NCBI RefSeq assembly: GCF_015074785.1
Contig: NZ_CP042464.1
Span: 1,612,001 to 1,676,000, forward strand
Direction: 5' to 3'
From: Segatella copri
GTDB lineage: Bacteria > Bacteroidota > Bacteroidia > Bacteroidales > Bacteroidaceae
DNA: 64,000 bases
Positions 9,017 to 18,889 of this stretch are shown in pieces (position 1 is the stretch's first letter; each line of letters begins with the position of its first letter). The translations under genes were made by a program, and so were the position numbers. The notes under the pieces are model-generated. The model was not told where the DNA came from and did no database searches. It saw only the letters and a list, made by a program, of their open reading frames with translations.

Positions 9017-10819
9017 TTAGTCGATGATTCTCACACCGCCCTTATCTGCCGAACTTACGCTCTGGGCATAAGCGCGCAGTGCCTTGCTAACCACGCGGTT
9101 GCGCTTCAGCGGCTGCTGTGGGCGTGCTGCGAGTTCCTCGTCAGAGAGCTTCACATTGATGGAGCGGCTAGGGATATCAATGACGATGATGTCGCCATCC
9201 TTAATCTTGCCGATGTTACCACCTGCTGCAGCCTCAGGACTGATGTGACCGATGCTCAAGCCTGATGTACCGCCTGAGAAGCGGCCGTCGGTGATGAGGG
9301 CACATTCCTTGCCCAGGTGACGGCTCTTGATGTAAGAGGTTGGGTAGAGCATCTCCTGCATGCCAGGGCCACCCTTCGGACCCTCGTGGGTGATGACTAC
9401 GCAGTCGCCTGAGTTAACCTTTCCACCGAGGATGCCTTCGCATGCATCTTCCTGAGAATCAAAGCATACGGCTGGACCCTCAAAATGCCAGAGCACTGGG
9501 TCTACGCCGGCTGTCTTTACTACGCAACCGTTCTGGGCGATGTTGCCGAAGAGCACTGCCAGTCCGCCATCCTTGGTGTAGGCATGCTCGAGGTCGCGGA
9601 TACAACCCTCGGCGCGGTCGGTGTCAAGACTCTCCCACTGAGCGTCCTGACTACCCATCTGGGTAGAGAACTTTCTGCCCGGTGCTGAATGATAGATTCT
9701 GTCAGCCTCGGCATCAATCTCTGTGCCGGTAATATCGTATTTCTTCATCTGCTCATCGAGTGTTTTGCCGTCAACACGCTTTACGGCGCCGTTGATCAGA
9801 CCGCCCTTGTTCAGCTCGTTCAGGATACCGAGGATACCACCTGCGCGGTTGCACTCCTGTACACTGTATTTCTGGGTGTTAGGGCTCAACTTGCAGAGGC
9901 AAGGCACCTTGCGGCTCAACTGGTCGATGTCTTCCATCTTGAAGTCTGCGCCAGCTTCCTGAGCTACTGCCAGCAAGTGGAGCACGGTGTTGGTGCTTCC
10001 GCCCATGGCGATGTCCAGGGTCATGGCATTGAGGAATGCGTCGCGGGTAGCTATATTGCGTGGCAATACGCTCTCGTCGCCGTCCTCATAATATGCATAA
10101 GCGTTCTTAACTATCTGGCGTGCTGCATCTTTAAAAAGTTGGATGCGGTTTTTGTGGGTAGCAAGAATGGTTCCGTTGCCTGGCAAGCTCAGACCGATGG
10201 CCTCGGTGAGTGAGTTCATTGAGTTGGCGGTAAACATACCTGAGCAGCTACCGCAACCTGGGCAGGCGCACTGCTCAATCTGCGTCATCTCCTCGTCAGA
10301 AACGCTTGTATCAGCACCCTTAATCATAGCTGTAATCAAGTCGGCGTTCTCACCCTTCCAGCGTCCGGCTTCCATAGGTCCACCTGAGCAGAACACTGTA
10401 GGAATGTTCAGTCGCATAGATGCCATGAGCATACCTGGGGTTACCTTGTCGCAGTTTGAGATGCAGATCATGGCGTCGGCTTTGTGAGCATTGACCATGT
10501 ATTCTACAGAGTCGGCAATGATGTCACGGCTTGGGAGGGAATAGAGCATTCCGTCGTGTCCCATTGCGATACCGTCGTCAACGGCGATGGTATTGAATTC
10601 GGCTGCGTAGCACCCCATAGCTTCGATTTCCTTCTTGACGATCTGACCGATTTCATGAAGATGGGTATGACCTGGCACAAACTGAGTAAAGCTGTTCACG
10701 ATAGCAATGATTGGTTTACCAAACTGCTCGTGTTTCATACCTGCAGCTACCCAGAGTGCTCGGGCACCTGCCATTCTTCTGCCTTCAGTGCAGACGCTAC
10801 TTCTTAATGGATGTTTCAT
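9017..10819 (-). CDS. ilvD: Dihydroxy-acid dehydratase
   Basis: IlvD is the iron-sulfur dehydratase of valine, isoleucine and leucine synthesis. Cluster ligands are visible in CISNCDK and [11 protein letters not shown]. The frame stays open upstream to 10990. I chose the ATG at 10819 because [16 protein letters not shown] is the conserved N-terminus and because the promoter and a hairpin lie between 10845 and 10916, inside the longer frame. This gives 600 residues, the usual length. It is the first gene of the ilvD-B-N unit. Confidence 0.96.
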   Translation of the reverse strand: MKHPLRSSVCTEGRRMAGARALWVAAGMKHEQFGKPIIAIVNSFTQFVPGHTHLHEIGQIVKKEIEAMGCYAAEFNTIAVDDGIAMGHDGMLYSLPSRDIIADSVEYMVNAHKADAMICISNCDKVTPGMLMASMRLNIPTVFCSGGPMEAGRWKGENADLITAMIKGADTSVSDEEMTQIEQCACPGCGSCSGMFTANSMNSLTEAIGLSLPGNGTILATHKNRIQLFKDAARQIVKNAYAYYEDGDESVLPRNIATRDAFLNAMTLDIAMGGSTNTVLHLLAVAQEAGADFKMEDIDQLSRKVPCLCKLSPNTQKYSVQECNRAGGILGILNELNKGGLINGAVKRVDGKTLDEQMKKYDITGTEIDAEADRIYHSAPGRKFSTQMGSQDAQWESLDTDRAEGCIRDLEHAYTKDGGLAVLFGNIAQNGCVVKTAGVDPVLWHFEGPAVCFDSQEDACEGILGGKVNSGDCVVITHEGPKGGPGMQEMLYPTSYIKSRHLGKECALITDGRFSGGTSGLSIGHISPEAAAGGNIGKIKDGDIIVIDIPSRSINVKLSDEELAARPQQPLKRNRVVSKALRAYAQSVSSADKGGVRIID

Positions 10820-10844
10820 ATCTTTTTTTCTTTTATTTCCTTGC

Positions 10845-10868
10845 TTAAAAGGGCTCTTTCGAGCCCAT
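10845..10868 (-). promoter_or_regulatory. Leader hairpin of ilvD (possible attenuator)
   Basis: On the minus strand GGGCTC-GAAA-GAGCCC forms a 6-bp stem with a GAAA tetraloop (10851-10866), followed by TTTT. It lies between promoter and start codon, where a terminator would act as an attenuator. A 7-codon ORF (MGSKEPF, 10868-10845) covers the hairpin exactly. It has no branched-chain codons, so classical attenuation by that peptide is not supported. Confidence 0.5.
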
Positions 10869-10885
10869 TTGTTATAATTTGCCTG

Positions 10886-10916
10886 CAAAGATACAGAGAA
10901 TTTATGTAATAGCCAA
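10886..10916 (-). promoter_or_regulatory. Promoter of the ilvD-B-N operon
   Basis: TTGG (10913-10916), 19 bp and TATCTTTG (10886-10893) on the minus strand make a canonical Bacteroidetes sigma-A promoter. Transcription should start near 10880, giving a leader of about 60 nt. Confidence 0.85.
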
Positions 10917-11128
10917 CTAATTTCGTATAAAATTTCAGAAAACTTCGTTTTTTTGTTAGAAAAACAAATAAAATGCTTACAATTTATCACGATAGATACT
11001 CATTTCTGCTGATTTTGTGCAAAAAAACAAGAAAGAGCTTATTAACCACACTGAACTCTTATCTTATTAAGATAACCTGACGAAAAAGTATAAAGCGAGG
11101 CGGCCAGACATGTAAGAAAGGTAAGAAG

Positions 11129-11162
11129 AAAAAAAATCCTCCTAAACCGAAGTTTAGGAGGA
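11129..11162 (-). terminator. Intrinsic terminator of the OmpA-family gene
   Basis: On the minus strand an 11-bp stem, TCCTCCTAAAC with GTTTAGGAGGA (11137-11147 and 11152-11162), closes a TTCG tetraloop and is followed by a T-run. Confidence 0.9.
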
Positions 11163-11201
11163 CCTGGTCACAAGACCAAATATCTGAAACTACTTATTTC
11201 T

Positions 11202-12347
11202 TTATTCAGCTGCATTGTTATCATTGAATGTAGCAACACGGTTGAACTCAACCTGCTTGAAGAGCTTGTCAGTAGCACCCATACCCTTAGCCTGAAGACG
11301 ATTTGCGCTAATCTTGTAAGTCTTAACGAGAATGTTCTTTACAGCATTGGCACGAGCCTCAGAAAGTTTCTGGTTAAGTTCCTTAGAACCCTCTGGAGAT
11401 GCATAACCCTTAATTTCAACCTTAGCATTTGGATGATTCTTCATATACTGAGCAATCATCTCGATGTTTGGCATCTGGCTACGCTCTACTTTTGACTTAC
11501 CTACAGTAAACAATACTGTTGGCTGCAAATTGGTAGCAGTAGCTGGCTTTACATACTTAGGAGCCTTCTGGCACTCATTGAGCGCATTCTGGAGATCCTT
11601 GATCTGCTTGTCCTTAGCTGCGAGTTCAGAATCCTTGCTATTCAAGTCGTTGCGGAGGTTGTTGATCTGACCATTCAAACCATCAATCTCGTTCTGGTCG
11701 CGTGGAGTTACGATAGTGAAGTTGTGAGAGTTGTTAGAACCCTTGAACTTGTAGTTAACACCCACCTTAACCTGAAAAGCAGACTTGTTAACATCAAACT
11801 GGCAACCATTGCAAGCACTCTTGTTGTCGTGAAGGAACCAATTCATAGATGGCTCTACATATACCTGCCAAGCCTTGTTTGCGCCAAGGTTGAATGCGAA
11901 GTCAACACCTGCGTTAGCTGTGAGGGCATTGAGGTTGCCATTATGAAGGTTGAAAGAGTGGTAACCACCGATGCCTGCCAATGGGATGATTTCGAATTTA
12001 CGTGGCTCACCCTTGTAACCCAAGAAGAGGTTTGTTGCATTGATAGTACCGATGAACTTACCGCTTGCACCACGAACCAAAGTCTTATGTGTAAAAGGCA
12101 GGTTGCGGTTACGAGCATAGAGGTCAGCCTCTACAGCAGCACCCCAAACTGGAGTAAACCACTTTCCGAGACGTACACCTACTGAAGGATTTACGTTCTT
12201 GAACCATGCATTGTGAGTAGTCTTTGTAGCAGCTCCAACGTTTACACCAAGATACCAATTGTCAAAGAACTTGCTCTCCTGTGTAGTCTGAGCAGATGCA
12301 GATACTGCCATTACGGCAGCAGCAAACATTAATACTAACTTTTTCAT
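11202..12347 (-). CDS. OmpA family outer membrane protein
   Basis: The 381-residue protein starts with a signal peptide (KKLVLMFAAAVMAVSASAQ). An N-terminal beta-barrel-like domain runs to about residue 205. A predicted coiled coil follows (about 215-255, with heptad Leu and Asn in DGLNGQINNLRNDL). The C-terminal OmpA peptidoglycan-binding domain (about 270-375) contains VEIKGYASPEGSKELN and LSEARANAVKNIL. It probably links the outer membrane to the cell wall. It stands alone, with its own promoter and a strong terminator, as expected for an abundant porin-like protein. The 5' leader is about 50 nt. Confidence 0.92.
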   Translation of the reverse strand: MKKLVLMFAAAVMAVSASAQTTQESKFFDNWYLGVNVGAATKTTHNAWFKNVNPSVGVRLGKWFTPVWGAAVEADLYARNRNLPFTHKTLVRGASGKFIGTINATNLFLGYKGEPRKFEIIPLAGIGGYHSFNLHNGNLNALTANAGVDFAFNLGANKAWQVYVEPSMNWFLHDNKSACNGCQFDVNKSAFQVKVGVNYKFKGSNNSHNFTIVTPRDQNEIDGLNGQINNLRNDLNSKDSELAAKDKQIKDLQNALNECQKAPKYVKPATATNLQPTVLFTVGKSKVERSQMPNIEMIAQYMKNHPNAKVEIKGYASPEGSKELNQKLSEARANAVKNILVKTYKISANRLQAKGMGATDKLFKQVEFNRVATFNDNNAAE

Positions 12348-12402
12348 TTTCTCTCTAAAATTTGATTTTATATAAATTACTTAAAACTTCATTTTCAGGG
12401 TG

Positions 12403-12433
12403 CAAAATAATAAAAAAAATTATTAACTACCAA
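12403..12433 (-). promoter_or_regulatory. Promoter of the OmpA-family gene
   Basis: TTGG (12430-12433), 19 bp and TTATTTTG (12403-12410) on the minus strand. The -7 box differs from TAnnTTTG at the second base only. Confidence 0.65.
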
Positions 12434-12585
12434 ATTTTTGGCCATATTTTATGCTGTAAAACATAAAAAATGGAGAAAAAGAACATTTTAATATCCTATT
12501 TCTCCATTCTATTTTACTCAAAATGAATAATCTGAGCCATTATTGGTTCTATCCGTTTCTATCAGAAAACATCTTCTAAAGAAAG

Positions 12586-15186
12586 CTAAAGTTCGAAAAC
12601 CTGAGCGCTTCTGCCTGCGATGGTTACCTGCTTGTTGCCCAAGCCAGAAACCGAGAGTTTCAGCGTGCGAGGCAAGGCATTCACCACTTTAAGCCAGGTT
12701 TTGCCCGATTTAGAATCCTTCACTACACTGGTGCCCACATATTTCTTCAGCGCATCCGGCAGACTGAGCACGGATGAAATGTAGAGGTCACCGGCATGCT
12801 GACCGAACATCTTCTGCATCTTGTAGCTCTCGCTCGCGCGTACATTATTATTATCAAAGTAAATCATGTCCGGCTGCCAGTTGCTGTATCCGTCCTTACA
12901 CAAGAGAGGAGCATAGGATGTCATTTCTACCACATCGCCGTTGCGCTCCACATTGCAGAGGTGGATGCCCTCAGCCAGCGCATTGTCTACCGCATTGGCA
13001 CCGCGAGATGCATATTCGCCCAGATAAACCTTAGGAGCCTTGCGGTCGTAATGGTCGTAATAATCCTGATGGTTCAGGAACCAGCCCGGCTGCTCATAAT
13101 AATGCTCGTCTACGGCATCAATCCAGCGCTTGTTTTCGCGGGCAATCTTCCAACCCTCAATATAATCGGAAGACGGGAAGTGGAACGGACCTACGGTACC
13201 TACCACCTCGAGCTGAGGATACTTCTGCTTCACTGCCTTGCAGATCATCAGGTAGCGCTGCTCGAAATCGGTAGAGATGAGGTCTTCGTTGCCGATGCCT
13301 ATCATCTTGAGGTTGAACGGAGCCGGATGACCCGCATCGGCTCTCATCTTAGCCCACTTAGAGGTGGCAGGATCGCCATTCGCCCATTCTACCAGGTCTA
13401 GCACGTCCTGAATATACTGCGGCATCTCGCTCATCGGGATTCCGCCCTGCTGACCAGCCACTCCGCGCTCATCTGCCACAGAGTTCTGACAAGGAACACC
13501 TGCCGCCAATACAGGCAGCGGCTCGGCTCCCATATCCTCGCACCACTGGAAATACTCATAGAAACCCAGCTGGCGGGTCTGATGGTACCCCCAGATGTTG
13601 TAGGCTGGCTTGCGATCTTTCTGCGGACCCACGCTCTCCTTCCAGTGGTAAATGTTCTTGAGCCCCTGACCGTGGAGCATGCAGCCGCCCGGGAAGCGCA
13701 CGAAGCGAGGCTTCAGGTCGGCAATGGCCTCGGCAAGGTCTTTACGCAGTCCATGACCCTTGTAAGTATCTTGTGGTTTGAGACTTACCAAATCTACCGC
13801 CACTTTCTGCTCGCCCTTAGGCAAGATGGCAAACCGGATGTTCTTGCCCAGTTTGCCCTCCTTGGTGGTGGCTTCGCTGGCGAGTTCGCCCTCATATTTA
13901 TCGGTCACGATGAGCTGCGCCTTATATTCCTTCCAGTCTGCGTCCTGCACCTTGATCTTGGTCTGGCATACAGGCAATCCCTCCTGGTTTACGAGCGCCA
14001 GGGTGAGGTCTTTCTTCTTGGCATCGATGCAGCGGGCATGCAGGCTCACCTCGTAAATGGCTGGCTGATGCTTACCCTCCTTGCCCTCAACGGCAGCTCC
14101 GCGACGTATGGCGATGCCGTCCCAACCTATATTATAAATAGGTGTAGCGCCCAGAACGGCATAATGGGCATTGTTCTGGCTCACCCCGTTTTCGGTGGCG
14201 ATGCCCTCTTTCTCTACCCCCACCCATGCCGTGGTGGCATTCCACTGGTGGCGGTGGTCTTCCTTGTTATACTCAAAGTCACCGTTCTGCAACATTTCTG
14301 CAGAGAGTCCTCCGTCGGCAGCGCGGCTGATGTCTTCGAAGAAGATACCCATCAGCTTGTTGGAGATGCGGTGGGATTTCTGTGGATTGATGCTGAGGTT
14401 GGCAGGGATTTCCGAATCTTTCGGCAGGTCGATGTGGTTGTCCTTGGCATAAGCTGCGAGGTCGGCATCGGTCTTCGGTATCGGCTGGGCGTTGAGTTTT
14501 GCCTCTTCAGAGAGGGCGTGGAACCAGGAACGGATGTAGTTGAGATGTACGGCCGGCACCTCGAAATCGCAGCCCTGGAAGAGTTTTCCGCCTATGGTTG
14601 CGGTGTCGCGCTGCCAGAGTATCTCATCAGCTGAAGCCTCCAGAGTATCTTCCTTGAAGGTACGGAAATCGTTGCTTGCCTGTACGTATCGTTTGCCTTT
14701 GGATGTCTTGAGATAGATGTCGAAGTTGCCGTCATCCATCTGATAGGCAGCCACATCCTTCACGCCCTTTTCGCGGATGATGGGATAATCCTGCGGGCGC
14801 CAGGTGATGAGGTCTTCAGAATAGGCTACGGCAAACTGCGGTGCATGCTGGTTCACGCTCCAAAGTGCGCGCCATGTGCCGTCGTTAGCTTTTACCACGA
14901 AGGGGTTATACATCTTCTTTTCAGCTCCCCACGGACCGTAGTCGCTGGCGCAGAGCTGTCCTACATCCACCCAACGCTCATCGTCGGTGAAATAAGCCAG
15001 ATGCAAGCCCTGGTTGGGTGCTGGCGAATAGATGAATATCTGGCAGATGGAGTCCTTGCCCTGTATGGTGTATGCAGGGGCATCCTTGTCTATTTGCTTC
15101 TGCATCTGCTGACTGCTGACTGCCTGACTGGCACTGGCAGCTGCCACGAGCAGCGCTGATGTAAATATGTACTTTAGTTTTATCAT
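12586..15186 (-). CDS. GH51-type alpha-L-arabinofuranosidase, secreted, with N-terminal extension
   Basis: The protein (866 residues) has a signal peptide (SALLVAAASASQA). Residues from about 270 on match GH51 alpha-L-arabinofuranosidases, which remove arabinose side chains from plant arabinoxylan and arabinan. The acid/base Glu is in MIGIGNED (E634) and the nucleophile in YLGEYAS (E724). FVRFPGGCMLHG is the family signature. The first 250 residues resemble a five-bladed GH43-like module (NPFVVKANDGTWRALW), so this is longer than a simple GH51. It is not next to SusC/SusD genes and appears to be a single-gene transcript downstream of the folD terminator. Confidence 0.9.
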   Translation of the reverse strand: MIKLKYIFTSALLVAAASASQAVSSQQMQKQIDKDAPAYTIQGKDSICQIFIYSPAPNQGLHLAYFTDDERWVDVGQLCASDYGPWGAEKKMYNPFVVKANDGTWRALWSVNQHAPQFAVAYSEDLITWRPQDYPIIREKGVKDVAAYQMDDGNFDIYLKTSKGKRYVQASNDFRTFKEDTLEASADEILWQRDTATIGGKLFQGCDFEVPAVHLNYIRSWFHALSEEAKLNAQPIPKTDADLAAYAKDNHIDLPKDSEIPANLSINPQKSHRISNKLMGIFFEDISRAADGGLSAEMLQNGDFEYNKEDHRHQWNATTAWVGVEKEGIATENGVSQNNAHYAVLGATPIYNIGWDGIAIRRGAAVEGKEGKHQPAIYEVSLHARCIDAKKKDLTLALVNQEGLPVCQTKIKVQDADWKEYKAQLIVTDKYEGELASEATTKEGKLGKNIRFAILPKGEQKVAVDLVSLKPQDTYKGHGLRKDLAEAIADLKPRFVRFPGGCMLHGQGLKNIYHWKESVGPQKDRKPAYNIWGYHQTRQLGFYEYFQWCEDMGAEPLPVLAAGVPCQNSVADERGVAGQQGGIPMSEMPQYIQDVLDLVEWANGDPATSKWAKMRADAGHPAPFNLKMIGIGNEDLISTDFEQRYLMICKAVKQKYPQLEVVGTVGPFHFPSSDYIEGWKIARENKRWIDAVDEHYYEQPGWFLNHQDYYDHYDRKAPKVYLGEYASRGANAVDNALAEGIHLCNVERNGDVVEMTSYAPLLCKDGYSNWQPDMIYFDNNNVRASESYKMQKMFGQHAGDLYISSVLSLPDALKKYVGTSVVKDSKSGKTWLKVVNALPRTLKLSVSGLGNKQVTIAGRSAQVFEL

Positions 15187-15244
15187 GTTTCTATATTTTT
15201 AGATTAATATTGTTTGTTCATTTTACACTATTTCTCTCGGCTTG

Positions 15245-15277
15245 ATAAAAAGGCAGAGTGCATCACTGCACCCTGCC
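15245..15277 (-). terminator. Intrinsic terminator after folD
   Basis: On the minus strand GGCAGGGTGCA pairs with TGCACTCTGCC (15267-15277 and 15252-15262) around a 4-nt loop, with one internal mismatch, followed by TTTTTATC. Confidence 0.85.
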
Positions 15278-15355
15278 CCACAAATTAGAGAGTTATAAAA
15301 AATCAAGTATGCAGTGACTTAAGCACTGCTTCTTTCTGAAATAATTATCTTCTTT

Positions 15356-16234
15356 CTAGCTGTAATATTCCTTCTTGCCGGCAGCCAGCGTATTCTTCAT
15401 CAGCGAACAGATGGTCATCGGACCAACGCCTCCCGGAACAGGAGTGATGAAGGAGCACTTCTCTGCCACCTCGTCGAATTTCACATCACCGTTCAGGCGG
15501 AAACCACTTTTCTTCGTAGCATCAGGCACGCGGGTGGTACCCACATCAATGACTACGGCTCCCGGCTTCACCATATCGGCTGTCACGAAATCAGGACGGC
15601 CTATGGCTGCGATGATGATATCTGCCTCCTGACACTCTTTCTTCAAATTCTTGGAATGGGAGTGGCATACGGTGACGGTAGCATCGCCATACTGCTTCTG
15701 CATCATCAGCTGAGCCATTGGCTTGCCTACGATGTTGCTTCTGCCCAGAATGACGCATTTCTTACCACTGGTCTCAATATTGTAATGCTGCAGCAGGGTG
15801 AGGATACCGAGCGGAGTGGCAGAGATGAAACAAGGCATGCCGAGCGACATTCTGCCCACGTTTACTGGGTGGAATCCGTCTACATCCTTGCGGTAATCTA
15901 TTGCCATGGTCACCTTCTGCTCATCGATGTGCTTAGGAAGAGGAAGCTGAACGATGAATCCGTCAACATCATCATCCTGGTTCAACTTGTCTACGCACTG
16001 CAGGAGCTCTTCTTCGGTAACATCCTCCTCATAACGGATGAGGGTCGACTTGAATCCACACTTCTCGCAGGCCAGCACCTTGTTTTTCACATAGGTTTCG
16101 CTGCCTCCGTCGTGCCCTACGAGCACGGCTACCAGGTGTGGCTGCTTGCCTCCGTCGGCAACAATCTGTGCCACCTCCTGGGCTATCTGTTCCTTGATGG
16201 CGGCTGCCGTCGCCTTTCCGTCTATAAGCTGCAT
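15356..16234 (-). CDS. folD: Methylenetetrahydrofolate dehydrogenase/cyclohydrolase
   Basis: FolD interconverts 5,10-methylene-, methenyl- and 10-formyl-tetrahydrofolate in one-carbon metabolism. The 292-residue length is standard. Signatures include [10 protein letters not shown] with the catalytic Lys, [13 protein letters not shown], and the NADP-binding [14 protein letters not shown]. The C-terminal [10 protein letters not shown] motif is also present. It lies 31 bp downstream of ffh on the same strand, so the two are likely co-transcribed. Confidence 0.97.
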   Translation of the reverse strand: MQLIDGKATAAAIKEQIAQEVAQIVADGGKQPHLVAVLVGHDGGSETYVKNKVLACEKCGFKSTLIRYEEDVTEEELLQCVDKLNQDDDVDGFIVQLPLPKHIDEQKVTMAIDYRKDVDGFHPVNVGRMSLGMPCFISATPLGILTLLQHYNIETSGKKCVILGRSNIVGKPMAQLMMQKQYGDATVTVCHSHSKNLKKECQEADIIIAAIGRPDFVTADMVKPGAVVIDVGTTRVPDATKKSGFRLNGDVKFDEVAEKCSFITPVPGGVGPMTICSLMKNTLAAGKKEYYS

Positions 16235-16265
16235 TTTTATTCTTATTTTAACGTTTATACTTTTC

Positions 16266-17618
16266 TTACATGCCCGGCATCTTAGGCATGCCAGGCATAC
16301 CCTTCATGCGGCTCATCATCTGCGCCATTTTGTTGCCGGTCATCATCTGCATCATCTTGCGGGTCTGGTCAAACTGCTTAATGAGTTTGTTCACCTCCTG
16401 GATGTTGGTACCCGAACCCTTAGCGATGCGCTGGCGGCGTGACGTGTTGAGGATGGCCGGATTGGTGCGCTCCTTAGGAGTCATACTCTGGATGATGGCC
16501 TCTACGCCCTTGAATGCATCCTCTGGGATATCTACGTCGCGGATTGCCTTGCCCACGCCCGGAATCATCGCTGCCAGATCCTTGATGTTACCCATCTTCT
16601 TGATCTGCTGAATCTGGTTGTAGAAATCGTTGAAGTCGAACTGGTTCTTTCTGATCTTCTTCTCCAGTTTCTTGGCCTCTTCCAGGTCGAACTGCTCCTG
16701 TGCGCGCTCTACGAGGGATACCACGTCACCCATGCCGAGGATTCGGTCTGCCATACGAGCTGGGTGGAACACGTCAATGGCGTCCATCTTCTCGCCGGTA
16801 CCTATAAACTTGATTGGCTTGGTTACCACGGTACGGATACTGAGGGCAGCACCACCGCGGGTATCACCGTCGAGCTTGGTGAGAACAACGCCGTTGAAGT
16901 CGAGGCGGTCGTTGAATTCCTTGGCTGTGTTTACGGCATCCTGACCGGTCATGGAGTCAACCACGAAGAGGGTTTCGTCTGGACGGAGATGATTCTTGAG
17001 ATTGCTGATCTCGTTCATCATCTGCTCATCAATGGCGAGACGTCCGGCTGTATCGACGATTACCACATCGTTGCCGTTAGTCTTAGCCTGCTGGATGGCA
17101 TGGTCGGCGATACTGAGCACATCCTTGTTCTCAGGCTCGCTGTATACCGGAACACCCACCTGCTCACCCACTACATGGAGCTGCTGGATAGCTGCCGGAC
17201 GGTAAACGTCGCAGGCCACGAGCAATGGCTTCTTGCCTTTCTTGGTCTTGAGCATGTTGGCAAGCTTGCCACTGAAGGTAGTCTTACCCGAACCCTGCAG
17301 ACCGCTCATGAGGATGACGGCCGGATGACTTTCGAGCTTCAATGGGGCTTCTTCGCCGCCCATGAGTTCTTCCAGTTCATCGTGCACCAACTTGATCATC
17401 AACTGTCCCGGCTTTACGGCAGTAAGTACATTCATGCCGAGTGCTTTCTCCTTCACCTTGTTGGTGAATTCCTTAGCCACTTTATAGTTTACGTCGGCGT
17501 CGAGGAGTGCACGGCGCACATCCTTCATGGTTTCCGCCACGTTGATTTCTGTAATTTTTCCCTCGCCCTTCAAGATTTTGAACGAGCGTTCCAGTCTATC
17601 ACTTAAATTTTCAAACAT
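16266..17618 (-). CDS. ffh: Signal recognition particle protein Ffh
   Basis: Ffh is the GTPase of the signal recognition particle and targets nascent inner-membrane proteins with 4.5S RNA and FtsY. The 450 residues comprise an N-terminal helical bundle, the G domain with [22 protein letters not shown] and TKLDGD, and a Met-rich M domain ending in [17 protein letters not shown]. It has a canonical promoter and is probably co-transcribed with folD. Confidence 0.97.
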   Translation of the reverse strand: MFENLSDRLERSFKILKGEGKITEINVAETMKDVRRALLDADVNYKVAKEFTNKVKEKALGMNVLTAVKPGQLMIKLVHDELEELMGGEEAPLKLESHPAVILMSGLQGSGKTTFSGKLANMLKTKKGKKPLLVACDVYRPAAIQQLHVVGEQVGVPVYSEPENKDVLSIADHAIQQAKTNGNDVVIVDTAGRLAIDEQMMNEISNLKNHLRPDETLFVVDSMTGQDAVNTAKEFNDRLDFNGVVLTKLDGDTRGGAALSIRTVVTKPIKFIGTGEKMDAIDVFHPARMADRILGMGDVVSLVERAQEQFDLEEAKKLEKKIRKNQFDFNDFYNQIQQIKKMGNIKDLAAMIPGVGKAIRDVDIPEDAFKGVEAIIQSMTPKERTNPAILNTSRRQRIAKGSGTNIQEVNKLIKQFDQTRKMMQMMTGNKMAQMMSRMKGMPGMPKMPGM

Positions 17619-17643
17619 TTTTCTTTCTTTATATTTTTGGCTA

Positions 17644-17674
17644 CAAAGATACGACTTTTTTTCGAGAAAGCCAA
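17644..17674 (-). promoter_or_regulatory. Promoter of ffh-folD
   Basis: TTGG (17671-17674), 19 bp and TATCTTTG (17644-17651) on the minus strand; the -7 box lies 26 nt before the ffh start codon. Confidence 0.85.
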
Positions 17675-17760
17675 CTTGTTTATGTTTTTTTTTATCCCGT
17701 CGGCTAAAATAGATGTCGCTCTGCCTTTCCCGAGTTCATTTCTTCAGTTTACTCTTGTGC

Positions 17761-18420
17761 TTATTTTTCAGGATTCTCCTTCTTTTTCGATTTTGATTCA
17801 GCATCAGAAGTTGCTTTTTTCTCTTCTGTAGCCATTTCAGAAGGAGGATCTTTCTTAAAAGCCGAGACATCATACGGATTAGTCAATTCATACTTTTTCC
17901 CCGTTGCTTTTTCATAAGCAGCTACCACAGGATCCTTATGTTCCATTTTTTCAAATACCTTTTTAGCCTGTTGCAGATGCTTCTTATCACGTTTACCCTG
18001 TTTATCCATCCAGCCGAAAGCATCAAACCCGATGCCAGCAGATGAAGTTGGCAAAGAGTTTATCTTCTCCTGAATATCCTCTTCCATGTTTTTGATGCCT
18101 TCCTGATTCTTGCCCCAAACTGTCACTTCGCCTAATTGTTTGGCATCCGGCAAGAGAAACAGAGTATCCGGCAGTTCCTTGTACCGGATAGTTGCCTTCA
18201 TAAAACCAGGTTTCGATACGGTTGCTGAATCAAACTGATAGCGCATCGTCCAATAGCCCCGATAATCTGTTCTTGCCCAATGATTGTTATTGGTATGAAT
18301 AAGCGCTTCACGAATAGGCACATGATTTTCTGCCGATGCGATGACACACGTTTTCTGCGCATAGGCTACCTGCCCTAACATGGCAAGCAATACTGTTAAA
18401 ACCAATATGATACGCTTCAT
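17761..18420 (-). CDS. Secreted protein with carboxypeptidase-like regulatory domain
   Basis: The 219-residue protein has a clear signal peptide ending in QVAYAQ. Residues about 24-95 resemble the carboxypeptidase D regulatory-like fold found at the N-terminus of many Bacteroidetes surface proteins (VPIREALIHTN, TDYRGYWTM, LGEVTVWG). The rest is charged and ends in a Lys/Glu-rich tail (about 190-219). Function is unknown; it may be periplasmic or surface-exposed. It appears monocistronic between ffh and the flavoprotein gene. Confidence 0.7.
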   Translation of the reverse strand: MKRIILVLTVLLAMLGQVAYAQKTCVIASAENHVPIREALIHTNNNHWARTDYRGYWTMRYQFDSATVSKPGFMKATIRYKELPDTLFLLPDAKQLGEVTVWGKNQEGIKNMEEDIQEKINSLPTSSAGIGFDAFGWMDKQGKRDKKHLQQAKKVFEKMEHKDPVVAAYEKATGKKYELTNPYDVSAFKKDPPSEMATEEKKATSDAESKSKKKENPEK

Positions 18421-18593
18421 GCTTTTTCTCTGATTTATATCTTTTCTTTGTACCAGACAAATTACTTCTTCTTAATATGAATCTGATACAAAAGTAATGA
18501 TTAAATCTGATACTTCATTAAATTTCCCAAGAAGTTTAAGTTCATTTAAAGAGTAATGTAAAAAAATTAAGCGTCTATAACAGTTGGTTTATT

Positions 18594-18633
18594 TATATAG
18601 TATCATTCAAAGGTATATAGTATCATTCAAAGG
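18594..18633 (+). repeat. Perfect 20-bp tandem duplication
   Basis: Two adjacent identical copies of TATATAGTATCATTCAAAGG (18594-18613 and 18614-18633) lie in a 469-bp gap. The gap holds no gene that I recognise. Confidence 0.9.
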
Positions 18634-18746
18634 AAAGATATGGTGTTTTCAAACTAAGAAATATTTTTATAAGTAAAAGCATATAGCCTTTAGAGTTCTT
18701 GCATATAGTCTTTTTAGTCAAAACACATAGTTTCCCAGATATTACC

Positions 18747-18823
18747 ACTAGGCTCAGCAGCTCTGCCGAGCCTAGTCAGCAGGTCTGCCGACTGCAGTCA
18801 GCACATCTGCCGAGCCTAGTGAC
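18747..18823 (+). repeat. Cluster of three related palindromic units
   Basis: ACTAGGCTC (18747-18755) pairs with GAGCCTAGT (18768-18776) with an inner GCAG/CTGC stem. A second unit, GTCaGCAG/CTGCcGAC, follows at 18775-18792. A third ends with another GAGCCTAGT (18812-18820). The cluster lies 67 bp after the stop codon of the downstream minus-strand gene. It may act as its 3' structure, but it has no T-run. Confidence 0.75.
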
Positions 18824-18889
18824 AAATCCCAGTAAAAGCAGTTCCGTTACTGCAGAAATAATTCACTTAATTCAATTGAATTCATTTGA

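Noticed and set aside
7236..9020. 594-residue open frame on the plus strand opposite ilvB
   Set aside because: It is antisense to a clear acetolactate synthase gene and shows no domain. The long frame reflects codon bias in ilvB.
13582..14634. 350-residue open frame opposite the GH51 gene
   Set aside because: It lies wholly antisense to a gene with catalytic motifs in place and has low-complexity composition.
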